A stretch of DNA of 55,056 bases from NCBI GenBank assembly GCA_910577045.1, contig CAJTLB010000021.1, positions 1 through 55,056 of the forward strand. Reading direction: 5' to 3'. The stretch comes from an uncultured Lachnospiraceae bacterium (GTDB lineage: Bacteria > Bacillota > Clostridia > Lachnospirales > Lachnospiraceae). The position numbers and the translations under genes are program-made. Shown piece after piece: positions 24,175 through 32,699 of this stretch. Below the pieces are notes generated by a model. It saw only the letters and a list, made by a program, of their open reading frames with translations, made no database searches and was not told the origin of the DNA. Each line of letters starts with the position of its first letter. Position 1 is the first letter of the stretch.

Positions 24175-26226
24175 ATGACCAAAAAAGAGACAAAAAAAAT
24201 CCTGTTTCAAGATAATTTCTCTCATTTTCCTATAGGAGAATTTCCTTTTGATCCCGATCATTCTGCCACTGGTGAATATCATTTTATAACCGAAACAGGA
24301 TATGCGGGGAATTGGATAAACCAAGTATGCAATTATACTTATAATGGCTCTGGGCCAAGCTGGATTATTACAGAAGAAAATGGGAACCATTATATGGAGC
24401 AAATGCGTATTGAAAAAAATAAGCCACACCGTATCTTCCCAACGCTCCAAACTGGCAGCCGCCTTTGGTTTGATTATTCTGCCCAAGTAACCCTCCGAAG
24501 GATTTCTACAAAAGGCTGCGCTGGGCTTGCCTTTTGTATGCAGAACAGCTTAAATACATTGGTATTTTTATTAGAAAATAACTATGCAAAGTTAGTTTAC
24601 CGCCATAAAGAACATGTAGGCACCTTATGTGAAACTCCATTTTTACATAACTGTGACAATGATTACCTTCTTTCTGTATCTATCCATGGCGAAGAGGTTA
24701 TTTGTTCTATTAACAACCATGATGTACTTAAAACTTCTACCCCGCTTGCAGCAAAAGGTGGGAAAATTGGAATTACTGCTGACTGCCCTACTCAATTCAC
24801 AAATGTCCTAGTAGAAGCAGATTATACTACTTATATGGCTATCCTAGCAAAACAAGAAAATGAAAATCAAACAATTACAGCACTAAAATCCCAATATCCT
24901 ACTATGAAGCTTTGGAAGAAAATCGATCTAAAAAATTTTGGGACTAGCAGGCAAATCCGTTTTGGGCATTTAACAGGGACAGAGGAATGGCATATTGTGC
25001 TTGCACAGGCACAAAAACGTGTGCACCGGGATGCCTATGCGCATATTAGCTGCCTTACTGCTATTGACCTAAACGGGAATATTCTTTGGCAAAAAGGAGA
25101 ACCTTCTGAAAATAGTGCCGTCCTTGGAAAAATCTCCGCTGATATGCCTTTCCAAATTTATGATATTAATGGAGATGGAAAGGATGAAGTAATTTGTGGA
25201 AGGAATTTTGAAATCCAAATATTAGAAGGTGCTACTGGGGCTGTTTTACAAAGTGTGAAAACACCTCTTTCTACAGAAGAAGATGCCTCTCTTATTGGCG
25301 TCCCCTACCATATATATGCCTTTGACCGTATTAACCCAGATGGAATCAGAATTGCAAATTTTTCTGGCAATAGCAGGCCTTCTGATCTTTTAATAAAAGA
25401 CCGCTACTGCCGTGTCTATGCCTTAAACGCTAAGTTAGAACTTTTATGGAAGTACCAAAGCCCCAAAAATACAGGGCATTTTCCTTTGGCTATTGATATA
25501 AACGGAGATGGGAAAGATGAATTATTATGCGGATATACTTTATTAGACAGCCAAGGGAACCCGATTTGGACTTTACCCATTGAAACTGACCATACTGATG
25601 AAATTGTTGCTGGAAAATGGATGGAAGATAGTGAAAAAGGATATTTTGCATGTGTATCAGGAACACAAGGGTTTTTCCTTGCTGATTTCCAAGGAAATAT
25701 TGTAATGCACGATTTTATTGGGCATGCCCAAAGGATTAGTATAGGGAATTATTGCCCAGATTTGGCTGGCTTCCAGATTATAGTAAGTAACTTTTGGGGA
25801 CATCAGGGAATCCTTTATTTATATGATTCTAAAGGGAACCCTTTATGGGAAATGGAAAATGAATGTAATGGAAATATCCTTGCACCTGTAAACTGGAAGG
25901 GAGATGGGACTGATTTAATATTACTTAATGCTGACATAACAAAAGGCGGGTTAATTGATGGGAATGGGCACCAAGCAGTCTCCTTCCCAGATGACGGGCA
26001 TCCTACTTTATGTTGTGAAGCAATTGACTTGTGTGGGGATAGCAGGGATGAATTAGTGGTATGGGATTACCATAGTATGTATATTTATACACAATCAGAT
26101 GGTATCCTTACGAATTGTTACCATCCTGTAAAATACCCTATCTATAATGCCTCTAACTACCGTGGAGAATACTCCTTCCCAGATACAAGCTACCTTACTT
26201 TTAAAGAAAATCCCTTATCCAAATAA
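24175..26226 (+). CDS. Large cytoplasmic FG-GAP propeller protein with N-terminal concanavalin-like domain
   Basis: This 683-residue protein has two parts. Residues about 1-225 look like a LamG/concanavalin-type beta-sandwich often used for sugar binding. Residues about 240-683 form a propeller with calcium-loop repeats such as DINGDGKDEVI and DINGDGKDELL, aligning with the 416-residue protein at 18100-19350 (for example LLIKDRYCRVYALN versus VILKDRYRNMWALD). It has no signal peptide. The two proteins are probably diverged copies, and context suggests a lyase or glycosidase on rhamnogalacturonan-like substrates, though no catalytic residues can be assigned by eye. GGAAGGAAG precedes the ATG. 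Confidence 0.75.
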   Translation: MTKKETKKILFQDNFSHFPIGEFPFDPDHSATGEYHFITETGYAGNWINQVCNYTYNGSGPSWIITEENGNHYMEQMRIEKNKPHRIFPTLQTGSRLWFDYSAQVTLRRISTKGCAGLAFCMQNSLNTLVFLLENNYAKLVYRHKEHVGTLCETPFLHNCDNDYLLSVSIHGEEVICSINNHDVLKTSTPLAAKGGKIGITADCPTQFTNVLVEADYTTYMAILAKQENENQTITALKSQYPTMKLWKKIDLKNFGTSRQIRFGHLTGTEEWHIVLAQAQKRVHRDAYAHISCLTAIDLNGNILWQKGEPSENSAVLGKISADMPFQIYDINGDGKDEVICGRNFEIQILEGATGAVLQSVKTPLSTEEDASLIGVPYHIYAFDRINPDGIRIANFSGNSRPSDLLIKDRYCRVYALNAKLELLWKYQSPKNTGHFPLAIDINGDGKDELLCGYTLLDSQGNPIWTLPIETDHTDEIVAGKWMEDSEKGYFACVSGTQGFFLADFQGNIVMHDFIGHAQRISIGNYCPDLAGFQIIVSNFWGHQGILYLYDSKGNPLWEMENECNGNILAPVNWKGDGTDLILLNADITKGGLIDGNGHQAVSFPDDGHPTLCCEAIDLCGDSRDELVVWDYHSMYIYTQSDGILTNCYHPVKYPIYNASNYRGEYSFPDTSYLTFKENPLSK

Positions 26227-26234
26227 AATACAAA

Positions 26235-26261
26235 AAAGGACAGCCCTCCAAGCTGTCCTTT
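26235..26261. terminator. Bidirectional terminator between the FG-GAP and permease genes
   Basis: AAAGGACAGC and GCTGTCCTTT form a perfect stem with a short loop, flanked by A and T runs. Confidence 0.85.
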
Positions 26262-26283
26262 AAAAATACCTTCCCCAATTTTT

Positions 26284-27177
26284 TTAACCCTTTACAGCAC
26301 CAACCATCATACCTTTTACGAAATACTTCTGTAAGAAAGGATACAATGCCAAAATTGGAACTGTAGAAACAATAATTGTAGCATGTTTTATTGTTTCAGA
26401 AATCATTTCTGTATCTTCACCAACTGCCATATCAGCCATATCATTAATAATTAAGATCTGGCGAAGAACTAGCTGTAATGGCTCTTTCATTTTATCTTCC
26501 AAATAAATCATAGCATTAAACCATGAATTCCAATGTGCAACCCCATAATAGAGTACTAATACTGCTACAGTTGCCTTTGTTAAAGGAAGCATAATTTTAA
26601 ATAAAATTGTAAAATGGTTTGCACCATCCAAACGCGCAGATTCTTCCATAGAAGCATCAATAGATGCCATAGCAGTCCTCATAATAATTAAGTTAAAGGT
26701 ACTAATTGCACCTGGCAATATTAATGCAAGACGGCTATCATATAACCCAAGGCTCTGGATATTTAAGAAACCAGGAATCATACCACCTGAAAAATACATA
26801 GTAAACATAATAAACATTAAAATAATTGTTTGTCCTGGGACATTTTTACGAGAAAGGAAATATGCCCCTAAAACTGTCATAATAATATTTACTACTGTAC
26901 CAACTACCACATAGAAAATAGTATTTCCATATCCAATCCAAATACTTCTGTTTTCAAATACATTCTTATATGCCGCCACGCTAAAACCAACTGGTTTAAA
27001 GAGCGCGCCAGTGTGTGAAATAAGTAAGGTAGACCTACTAAAAGAAGCACATATTACATACCAAAATGGATATAAACAAACAATCATTAAAAGAGTCAGA
27101 AAAATAATATTACAAACATTAAAAATTTCTTCGCCTCTACTTCTTTTTATTTTATTTGAACTTTTCACTTTAGCCAT
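26284..27177 (-). CDS. ABC sugar permease, LplC/YesQ type
   Basis: The 297-residue membrane protein has six hydrophobic segments and the permease EAA loop EESARLDGANHFTILFKIMLPL, which docks the ATPase. It belongs to the CUT1-type carbohydrate importers, LplC/YesQ branch. It is the last gene of a three-gene set (binding protein, LplB-type permease, LplC-type permease), 15 bp after its partner. No ATPase gene is present, as is usual for these systems, which share a common MsmX-like ATPase encoded elsewhere. The substrate is probably an oligogalacturonide or rhamnogalacturonan fragment, inferred from neighbours. The ATG has an AGGCGAAGGA site. Confidence 0.9.
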   Translation of the reverse strand: MAKVKSSNKIKRSRGEEIFNVCNIIFLTLLMIVCLYPFWYVICASFSRSTLLISHTGALFKPVGFSVAAYKNVFENRSIWIGYGNTIFYVVVGTVVNIIMTVLGAYFLSRKNVPGQTIILMFIMFTMYFSGGMIPGFLNIQSLGLYDSRLALILPGAISTFNLIIMRTAMASIDASMEESARLDGANHFTILFKIMLPLTKATVAVLVLYYGVAHWNSWFNAMIYLEDKMKEPLQLVLRQILIINDMADMAVGEDTEMISETIKHATIIVSTVPILALYPFLQKYFVKGMMVGAVKG

Positions 27178-27192
27178 TTGTCCTTCGCCTCC

Positions 27193-28149
27193 TTACCATA
27201 AACTGGTCTCGCTGACCTTTTTACTGATTTGGTTTGCACCAATTACCAGAATAAAGTTGACAACGGAGTTGAATAAGCCTACTGCTGATGAGAAGGAATA
27301 CTGCCTATTCATAATACCCATACGGTATACGTATGTAGAGATAACGTCTGCCCTCTCATAAATACCTTCATTATATAATAAGATAATCTTCTCATGGCCA
27401 ATACCCATAATCTGCCCCATACGCATAATTAACATAATAATAATGGTTGGCATAATACTTGGGATTGTAATATGGATTGTCTGTTTCCAACGGTTTGCAC
27501 CATCTACTCTAGCTGCTTCATACAACTCCATATCGATGCCGGTTAATGCTGCTAAATATACAATAGAACCCCAACCTACTCCTTGCCAAATGTTTGTAAT
27601 AACATAAATAGGAGTGAAATATGCAGATCGGCTCAAGAGATTCTTACCATCATATCCAAATACACTTGATAAAATATCTGTTACTAGCCCGCCTTCTTTT
27701 ACGAACTCACGAATCATAGCACACAGTACGACCATAGATACAAAGTGTGGCATATATGTAATCGTCTGTGTAATACGGGAAAACCATTTACTTCTTAACT
27801 CATTTACCAGCAACGCAAGAAGAATTGGTGCTGGGAAACCAAAAATTAATGTAGCCAAACTAATTTCCAGCGTATTCCGCAACAACCTGCCAAAATAAAT
27901 ACCTGTAAAAAAGTCTGTAAAATGTTGAAAACCTACCCATTCACTACCTGAAATACCTCTTCTTGGGCTATAATCCTGGAATGCAATGATTAAACCATAC
28001 ATTGGCTTATAATGGAAAATCAGATAATAAATAATTACTGGAAGAACTAATAAGTATAATTCCTTATTTCTCCATATTCGCCTTTTCATAAGCTCGCCAT
28101 TTGACATAACAGGTGCCGCTGTTGAACTGTTTTGCTTTGCTTTTGCCAT
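27193..28149 (-). CDS. ABC sugar permease, LplB/YesP type
   Basis: This 318-residue permease has a cytoplasmic N-terminus, six predicted membrane spans and the EAA loop EAARVDGANRWKQTIHITIP. It forms a heterodimer with the permease encoded next. LplB-type proteins partner with large lipoprotein receptors such as the one encoded upstream. AGGAGG lies 8 bases before the ATG. The 110-bp gap to the binding-protein gene contains a hairpin (28208-28229) that may lower permease expression relative to the receptor. Confidence 0.9.
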   Translation of the reverse strand: MAKAKQNSSTAAPVMSNGELMKRRIWRNKELYLLVLPVIIYYLIFHYKPMYGLIIAFQDYSPRRGISGSEWVGFQHFTDFFTGIYFGRLLRNTLEISLATLIFGFPAPILLALLVNELRSKWFSRITQTITYMPHFVSMVVLCAMIREFVKEGGLVTDILSSVFGYDGKNLLSRSAYFTPIYVITNIWQGVGWGSIVYLAALTGIDMELYEAARVDGANRWKQTIHITIPSIMPTIIIMLIMRMGQIMGIGHEKIILLYNEGIYERADVISTYVYRMGIMNRQYSFSSAVGLFNSVVNFILVIGANQISKKVSETSLW

Positions 28150-28207
28150 ATGCGGTTACGCCTCCTTGTAAATATTTTATATAGCTTATTGCTATTTCAG
28201 TAAGCAA

Positions 28208-28229
28208 GCCTACCGCATTTGCGGCAGGC
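28208..28229 (-). terminator. Intra-operon hairpin between receptor and permease genes
   Basis: On the minus strand GCCTGCCGCA pairs with TGCGGTAGGC around a two-base gap, with one G-T wobble. No T run follows, so partial termination or protection of the receptor mRNA 3' end is more likely than full termination. Confidence 0.6.
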
Positions 28230-28259
28230 TCACCTACAGAAAATTATTTACCCCTAAGA

Positions 28260-30044
28260 TTAACGAGCGTTATATCTGTCAACTGCAGCCTGCTGAATAC
28301 TAATCATCTCTTCCATGCCTAAGCTCTTCAGAGTTGCAATATAGTTATCCCATTCTGCCTCAACATCAGCTTCACCAGTGATAAATTTTGTTCTCTGTTC
28401 TGTGATGTAGGTATCAATCTGTCCATTTAATACGGTATATCTCTTAGATTCTTCTTCTGTTAAAGTTACAGGAGGAATACATGTCTTCTGGTTATCTGTC
28501 TCATCATTCCAAATAGATAATGCTTCCTTCTGCTGTTCTGTTTCATAGTACTGAATAATATAGTTAGGGTCTTGAACAAATGGCCCATTCATATTTCCAC
28601 GTCCCCAATGAGCCATTGCTACTGCAACAGATAAACCATTTGGATTCTTCATAACTTCATCTGTATAAGTAGGAACACCATTTACTAAAGTATAAGATTT
28701 GCCTTCTTCACCAAAGTTAATTAATCTATGGCCTTTTTCACTGTAGTTAAAGTTCAAAAGCTTAACTGCTAATTCAGGTACTTTACAATCTTCTGTAATA
28801 ACAGCATGAGCCTTAGAAGTTGTAGCATAGTCATAAGAACCGCCACCATACATAACTACATCGCCTTTATTAAGTACAGGGAAATTAGCAGCACGAACAT
28901 CAAAGTCCTCACCATAGGTTGCAGGGTCAGCCTTCGCTGTTGTTAAATATGTTCCAAGATATCCACCACCTGCACCATAGGTTGCAAGAGTAGCACCTGT
29001 TAAAATCTGGCTATCAATTACACTTCTGCCGACTTTTGTCATAACTTCAGAATCCAAAAGACCTGCATCCATCCATTCATTCATTTGAAGGATCCACTGC
29101 TTGTATCCTTCTTCCATAGCACCATTCTTTACTTTTCCAGTCTCAGCATCCACATACATTGCATTACGGATACCATAAGCGCTTATTGCAAAGTTCATTA
29201 AATAATTTGCATCTTGGAATGCCAAAGGTTTTGCAACACCATACTCTTTTGCTGCTGTTAAAGCTGCTGTCCAATCTGCGATTGTTACAAGCTCCCCTTC
29301 ATATCCAGCTTTTTTCAAAATATCAGCACGGTACAAAGGCCCAGATGTTGTTTGCAAATACTTATCGCCACGGATAAATGGGAAACAATAATAGTTACCA
29401 TCATCGTTCTTAATCTCTCGGTCAATAATTGGGTTATCCTGCAAATACTGCCATAAATCTGCCGCAAGGCCATCTGGCTTAATATAATCATCCAAAATGG
29501 TAAGTACACCCTCTTTTGCTGCAGCAGCAGGGCCGCCTGTATAAGAACTTGTCCATTCCCATTCAATTACGTCTGGAAGTGTTCCAGAAGCAATTAACAC
29601 ACCAAATTCTTCCTGTGCAGAACCTTGTGTTGGATGGATAAATTCAATCTTAATTCCAGTAGCTTCTTGCCACAGCCTTGCCCATTCTGTATCATTACAA
29701 GAAGCAGAGTTCTTGGATACATTTCCTGGGAGTTCCATCCAATACCTTAATGTCTGGGTTGCTTCACTTGAATCTACAGGGTAAGTAAGATAGTTACTTC
29801 TTGGAGTTGTTAAAGCATCTCCTTCTTTCTTATTTAAAGAATCCAGCAATTCCCATGGCGCATTAGAAGCATCTGCTACGGTTGTTGTCTGGTTATCAGA
29901 AGAACCGCCTGATGCTGTTGTTGTAGGAGCTGGAGCAGTTGTTGTAGGGTTCTGTGAATTATTTCCGCCACATCCACTTAAAATAGTAGAAGCTATCACA
30001 GAAGGAATTAACAATGTAGTTACAAGCTTTTTCGTTTTTCTCAT
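28260..30044 (-). CDS. Large lipoprotein sugar-binding protein, LplA/YtcQ type
   Basis: This 594-residue extracellular solute-binding protein starts with a lipoprotein signal ending in the lipobox LSGC (Cys25) and a low-complexity T/A/P linker (about residues 33-58). The mature part is of the large LplA/YtcQ class that delivers oligosaccharides to LplBC-type permeases. It lies downstream of a membrane-bound YesS-type AraC regulator on the same strand, with 180 bp of promoter DNA between. TGAGGAGG precedes the ATG. The substrate is inferred to be a pectin-derived oligosaccharide from the nearby GH4 and GH105 genes. Confidence 0.9.
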   Translation of the reverse strand: MRKTKKLVTTLLIPSVIASTILSGCGGNNSQNPTTTAPAPTTTASGGSSDNQTTTVADASNAPWELLDSLNKKEGDALTTPRSNYLTYPVDSSEATQTLRYWMELPGNVSKNSASCNDTEWARLWQEATGIKIEFIHPTQGSAQEEFGVLIASGTLPDVIEWEWTSSYTGGPAAAAKEGVLTILDDYIKPDGLAADLWQYLQDNPIIDREIKNDDGNYYCFPFIRGDKYLQTTSGPLYRADILKKAGYEGELVTIADWTAALTAAKEYGVAKPLAFQDANYLMNFAISAYGIRNAMYVDAETGKVKNGAMEEGYKQWILQMNEWMDAGLLDSEVMTKVGRSVIDSQILTGATLATYGAGGGYLGTYLTTAKADPATYGEDFDVRAANFPVLNKGDVVMYGGGSYDYATTSKAHAVITEDCKVPELAVKLLNFNYSEKGHRLINFGEEGKSYTLVNGVPTYTDEVMKNPNGLSVAVAMAHWGRGNMNGPFVQDPNYIIQYYETEQQKEALSIWNDETDNQKTCIPPVTLTEEESKRYTVLNGQIDTYITEQRTKFITGEADVEAEWDNYIATLKSLGMEEMISIQQAAVDRYNAR

Positions 30045-30104
30045 ACTAAATCCTCCTCAAGATTCGTTATTTTTATCAACAGTATGTGCTGCTGATATAA
30101 AATA

Positions 30105-30162
30105 ATTATACATATTTCACGAATTTTGAGAAGGGACACTTTTTTTCGTCAAATGTGACAAA
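30105..30162 (-). promoter_or_regulatory. Activator-type promoter region of the ABC importer operon
   Basis: On the minus strand TATAAT (30110-30105) has no good -35 box. About 35-50 bases upstream lies an inverted repeat TTTGTCA-N4-TGACGAA (30162-30145), mirror halves differing at one base. A weak -35 with an upstream dyad fits activation by the adjacent AraC-type regulator, which is an inference. Confidence 0.5.
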
Positions 30163-30224
30163 AATTTTTATACAAAGAAAAGCATTGATTTTTGGGCACT
30201 TTTTAGGATCTTTCTATAAAAATT

Positions 30225-32513
30225 TTATGAAAAATGATGGTCGCGCCATTGGCCTGGCGTACAATTTTCTACTTGTTTAAAAATCCTTGTAAAGGTTCTT
30301 ACACTTCCAAAGCCTACCTTTTCCGCAATTTCACCAAGGCTTGCATCACTTTGGCACATTAATTTTTTAGCTGCCTCTAAACGGATTTCAGACACTACGA
30401 CAGGAATTTTTTCTCCCATAGATTCCCGGAACATTTTTGACATCATTACAGGTGGGATGGAAAAATGTTCTGCAATAGAAGTAACACTAAGGTTTGGATC
30501 AAAATAGCTATTTTTTATATACTCATAAATCTGCTTACATAAGGACTCTTTGTCCTCTGTCCCTGATTTTGAATTTAAGTATTCACATGTTTTATATAAA
30601 ATATCCTCAAATGTTTCCTTCATTTGAGAAAACCCTTGGCAGGCAGCTAACCGTTTTGCCGGCTTCATTTCCTTTCCAAATTCATCGTTATCTTTTTTGT
30701 CATTCAATGTTTTAAGAATTGTCCCTAATAAGTCAAACATTAAACATCGCAGCCTATCTTGGGAAGAAATCATCCGCCCGTTGACATTTTCTTCTATTAC
30801 ATGTTGATAAACTGCTTTTGCTGCTTCATAATTCCCTTCTTGTATACATCGTATAAATTCTTGTTCCACTTCTAAAGGATAATAGTATCCTGTGCTAGGC
30901 AATTCAATAATATCACTATAATACATCATATCATCTAACCCATACAAACGTTTACATTCCATTGCCTGTAATGCTTCCTGGTATGCAACTGCCAATTCTC
31001 CCCTTCCTTCATGGATATTACTAATACACACCGAATATCCCATATTAAAATGTTGGTTAATAAACTCAGACCCTTCTTTTACCGCCTGATCTAAAATTCC
31101 TTTTTTATCCTCTTTCTCTTCTGGTATATTTACAATTAACACCATTAAATCTGAAATACAGGTTTGGTACACTTTACAAGACAACCCTGACAGAATCTCA
31201 TGGTAAATATTCCCTAATATAAACTGTGCTCTGTCAAGCTCCATTCCCTCTTGGCGTTCTTCCTCATAATTTTCTACAAAAAAAAGCATAACTGCAAAAA
31301 TATCAGAAATAAAGCGAATATCATAAAATTCCTCTACTTGGTTTTCTGGAAGCTTGACCATATTGCCAGTTAAAAGTTTTGCAAAATATTCTGTCCGAAA
31401 CAGCCTATTTTGCCTTCTTAAAGTCAGGTTCACATTTTTATTTTCATTTTGTACCATAGACACTTTATCGCGTACCATGGCAAATTCATTTTTATACTGG
31501 ACAGAAACCCATTCTTCTGGCCCTAATACATCTAAAAGTTCCTGAAGCGGCTTATAATTCCTTCTAGCATACAAAATAATCAATGCCATACTAGATATTA
31601 TAGTAATTGCAAATGTCACCACAAACATTTGCTGTGACTTCCTTATACTTTCTAAATAAACATTTTCTGGCGAAAGCAGACAAATCCCTGCCAGCATACT
31701 TTCTTCATAAATAAATTTAAGTTCTTCTTTATTGGATAAAGTAATAATAGTTTCTTTTTGGCGAATCGCCTCCTCTGCCAATGCCTGATCCGCTTCTTCC
31801 GTTAAAAATTCTCCTAAATCTAATAATACAACTTCCCCGTTCTTCCCCCGCAATGCTGCCGAATATACATCTTCTCCTTGATGGCTGGCAAGCATCTTCT
31901 TTACATCTTCTGCAGTATATACAAATAAGGCATTAATCTGTTGATATCCTGTTTGCCCTGTTTGTATTGTCCTTGCATATACAATCCCTTGCCCATCCTC
32001 TGTAGAAGTTTTCTTCATATATAATACTGGATATTCTGTATTTAAAAGTTCCTGCCATTCTTCCCAGCTAAGCCCCAGTTCCTTTTGGTATGCCATAAAA
32101 TACCGCCTAGAATCGCAGACATTATCCGAAGAAATTAAATAATCCCCTTCCTCAAAATGTATAATAATCTTTGAGCATGTACCACTTACGGCCTGATAAT
32201 CCCGTACATCCTTCCAAAGCACATACCGCCGGTATGCCAATGATTTGTATTGGCTTTTACTTGCGCGGCACAAAAATGCGTAATTCGAATTTGTTAAAAT
32301 CCGTTCCCTTATCTTTTCCAATTGCAATACATTATCATAAATCCGTTCTGACATTTGCTGCAATACCTGCAGGTTCATTTGGTTTTGCCTATCCTTCATA
32401 ATCTCCCAATTACGGGCATAAGAAATAAGATTGAAAACCACCATTATCAAAACTACGCTTATATATGAAACAATCCATTTCCAAAATACACTTTGTTTAC
32501 CGAAACGCTGCAT
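30225..32513 (-). CDS. Membrane-bound AraC-family regulator, YesS type
   Basis: This 762-residue protein has a membrane span at about 12-32, an extracytoplasmic sensing region to about 290, a second span at about 293-313, a cytoplasmic middle region, and a C-terminal AraC HTH pair (about 660-760; TSIAEHFSIPPVMMSKMFRE and GEIAEKVGFGSVRTFTRIFKQ). This is the layout of YesS/LplR-like regulators that control pectin-use operons in bacilli. It sits directly upstream of the LplABC-type importer genes. A promoter with TTGACG-17-TATAAT precedes it. The outer domain is a plausible sugar sensor, but its ligand is unknown. Confidence 0.9.
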   Translation of the reverse strand: MQRFGKQSVFWKWIVSYISVVLIMVVFNLISYARNWEIMKDRQNQMNLQVLQQMSERIYDNVLQLEKIRERILTNSNYAFLCRASKSQYKSLAYRRYVLWKDVRDYQAVSGTCSKIIIHFEEGDYLISSDNVCDSRRYFMAYQKELGLSWEEWQELLNTEYPVLYMKKTSTEDGQGIVYARTIQTGQTGYQQINALFVYTAEDVKKMLASHQGEDVYSAALRGKNGEVVLLDLGEFLTEEADQALAEEAIRQKETIITLSNKEELKFIYEESMLAGICLLSPENVYLESIRKSQQMFVVTFAITIISSMALIILYARRNYKPLQELLDVLGPEEWVSVQYKNEFAMVRDKVSMVQNENKNVNLTLRRQNRLFRTEYFAKLLTGNMVKLPENQVEEFYDIRFISDIFAVMLFFVENYEEERQEGMELDRAQFILGNIYHEILSGLSCKVYQTCISDLMVLIVNIPEEKEDKKGILDQAVKEGSEFINQHFNMGYSVCISNIHEGRGELAVAYQEALQAMECKRLYGLDDMMYYSDIIELPSTGYYYPLEVEQEFIRCIQEGNYEAAKAVYQHVIEENVNGRMISSQDRLRCLMFDLLGTILKTLNDKKDNDEFGKEMKPAKRLAACQGFSQMKETFEDILYKTCEYLNSKSGTEDKESLCKQIYEYIKNSYFDPNLSVTSIAEHFSIPPVMMSKMFRESMGEKIPVVVSEIRLEAAKKLMCQSDASLGEIAEKVGFGSVRTFTRIFKQVENCTPGQWRDHHFS

Positions 32514-32555
32514 GTTATACTTCTCCCGTTAAAATATCAACCCTTATTTTTCTTC

Positions 32556-32584
32556 ATTATAACAAGCGTTACAGTGTTCGTCAA
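32556..32584 (-). promoter_or_regulatory. Sigma-A promoter for the YesS-type regulator
   Basis: Minus strand TTGACG (32584-32579) and TATAAT (32561-32556) are 17 bp apart. Confidence 0.75.
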
Positions 32585-32621
32585 TCTTGTTTCCACGCTC
32601 TAACTGTCTTGTCAGTTATGC

Positions 32622-32649
32622 TTGTATATTTTCCGATTTATGCTATACT
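32622..32649 (+). promoter_or_regulatory. Promoter for pncB
   Basis: TTGTAT (32622-32627) and TATACT (32644-32649) are 16 bp apart, about 50 bp before the pncB ATG. Confidence 0.6.
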
Positions 32650-32699
32650 GTATGTTAAGATTATATATTAATGGATAATTTCACAAAAAGGAGTGTACC

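Noticed and set aside
24055..24486. 143-codon minus-strand frame
   Set aside because: It overlaps the FG-GAP gene and the divergent promoters; composition is that of a shadow frame in AT-rich DNA.
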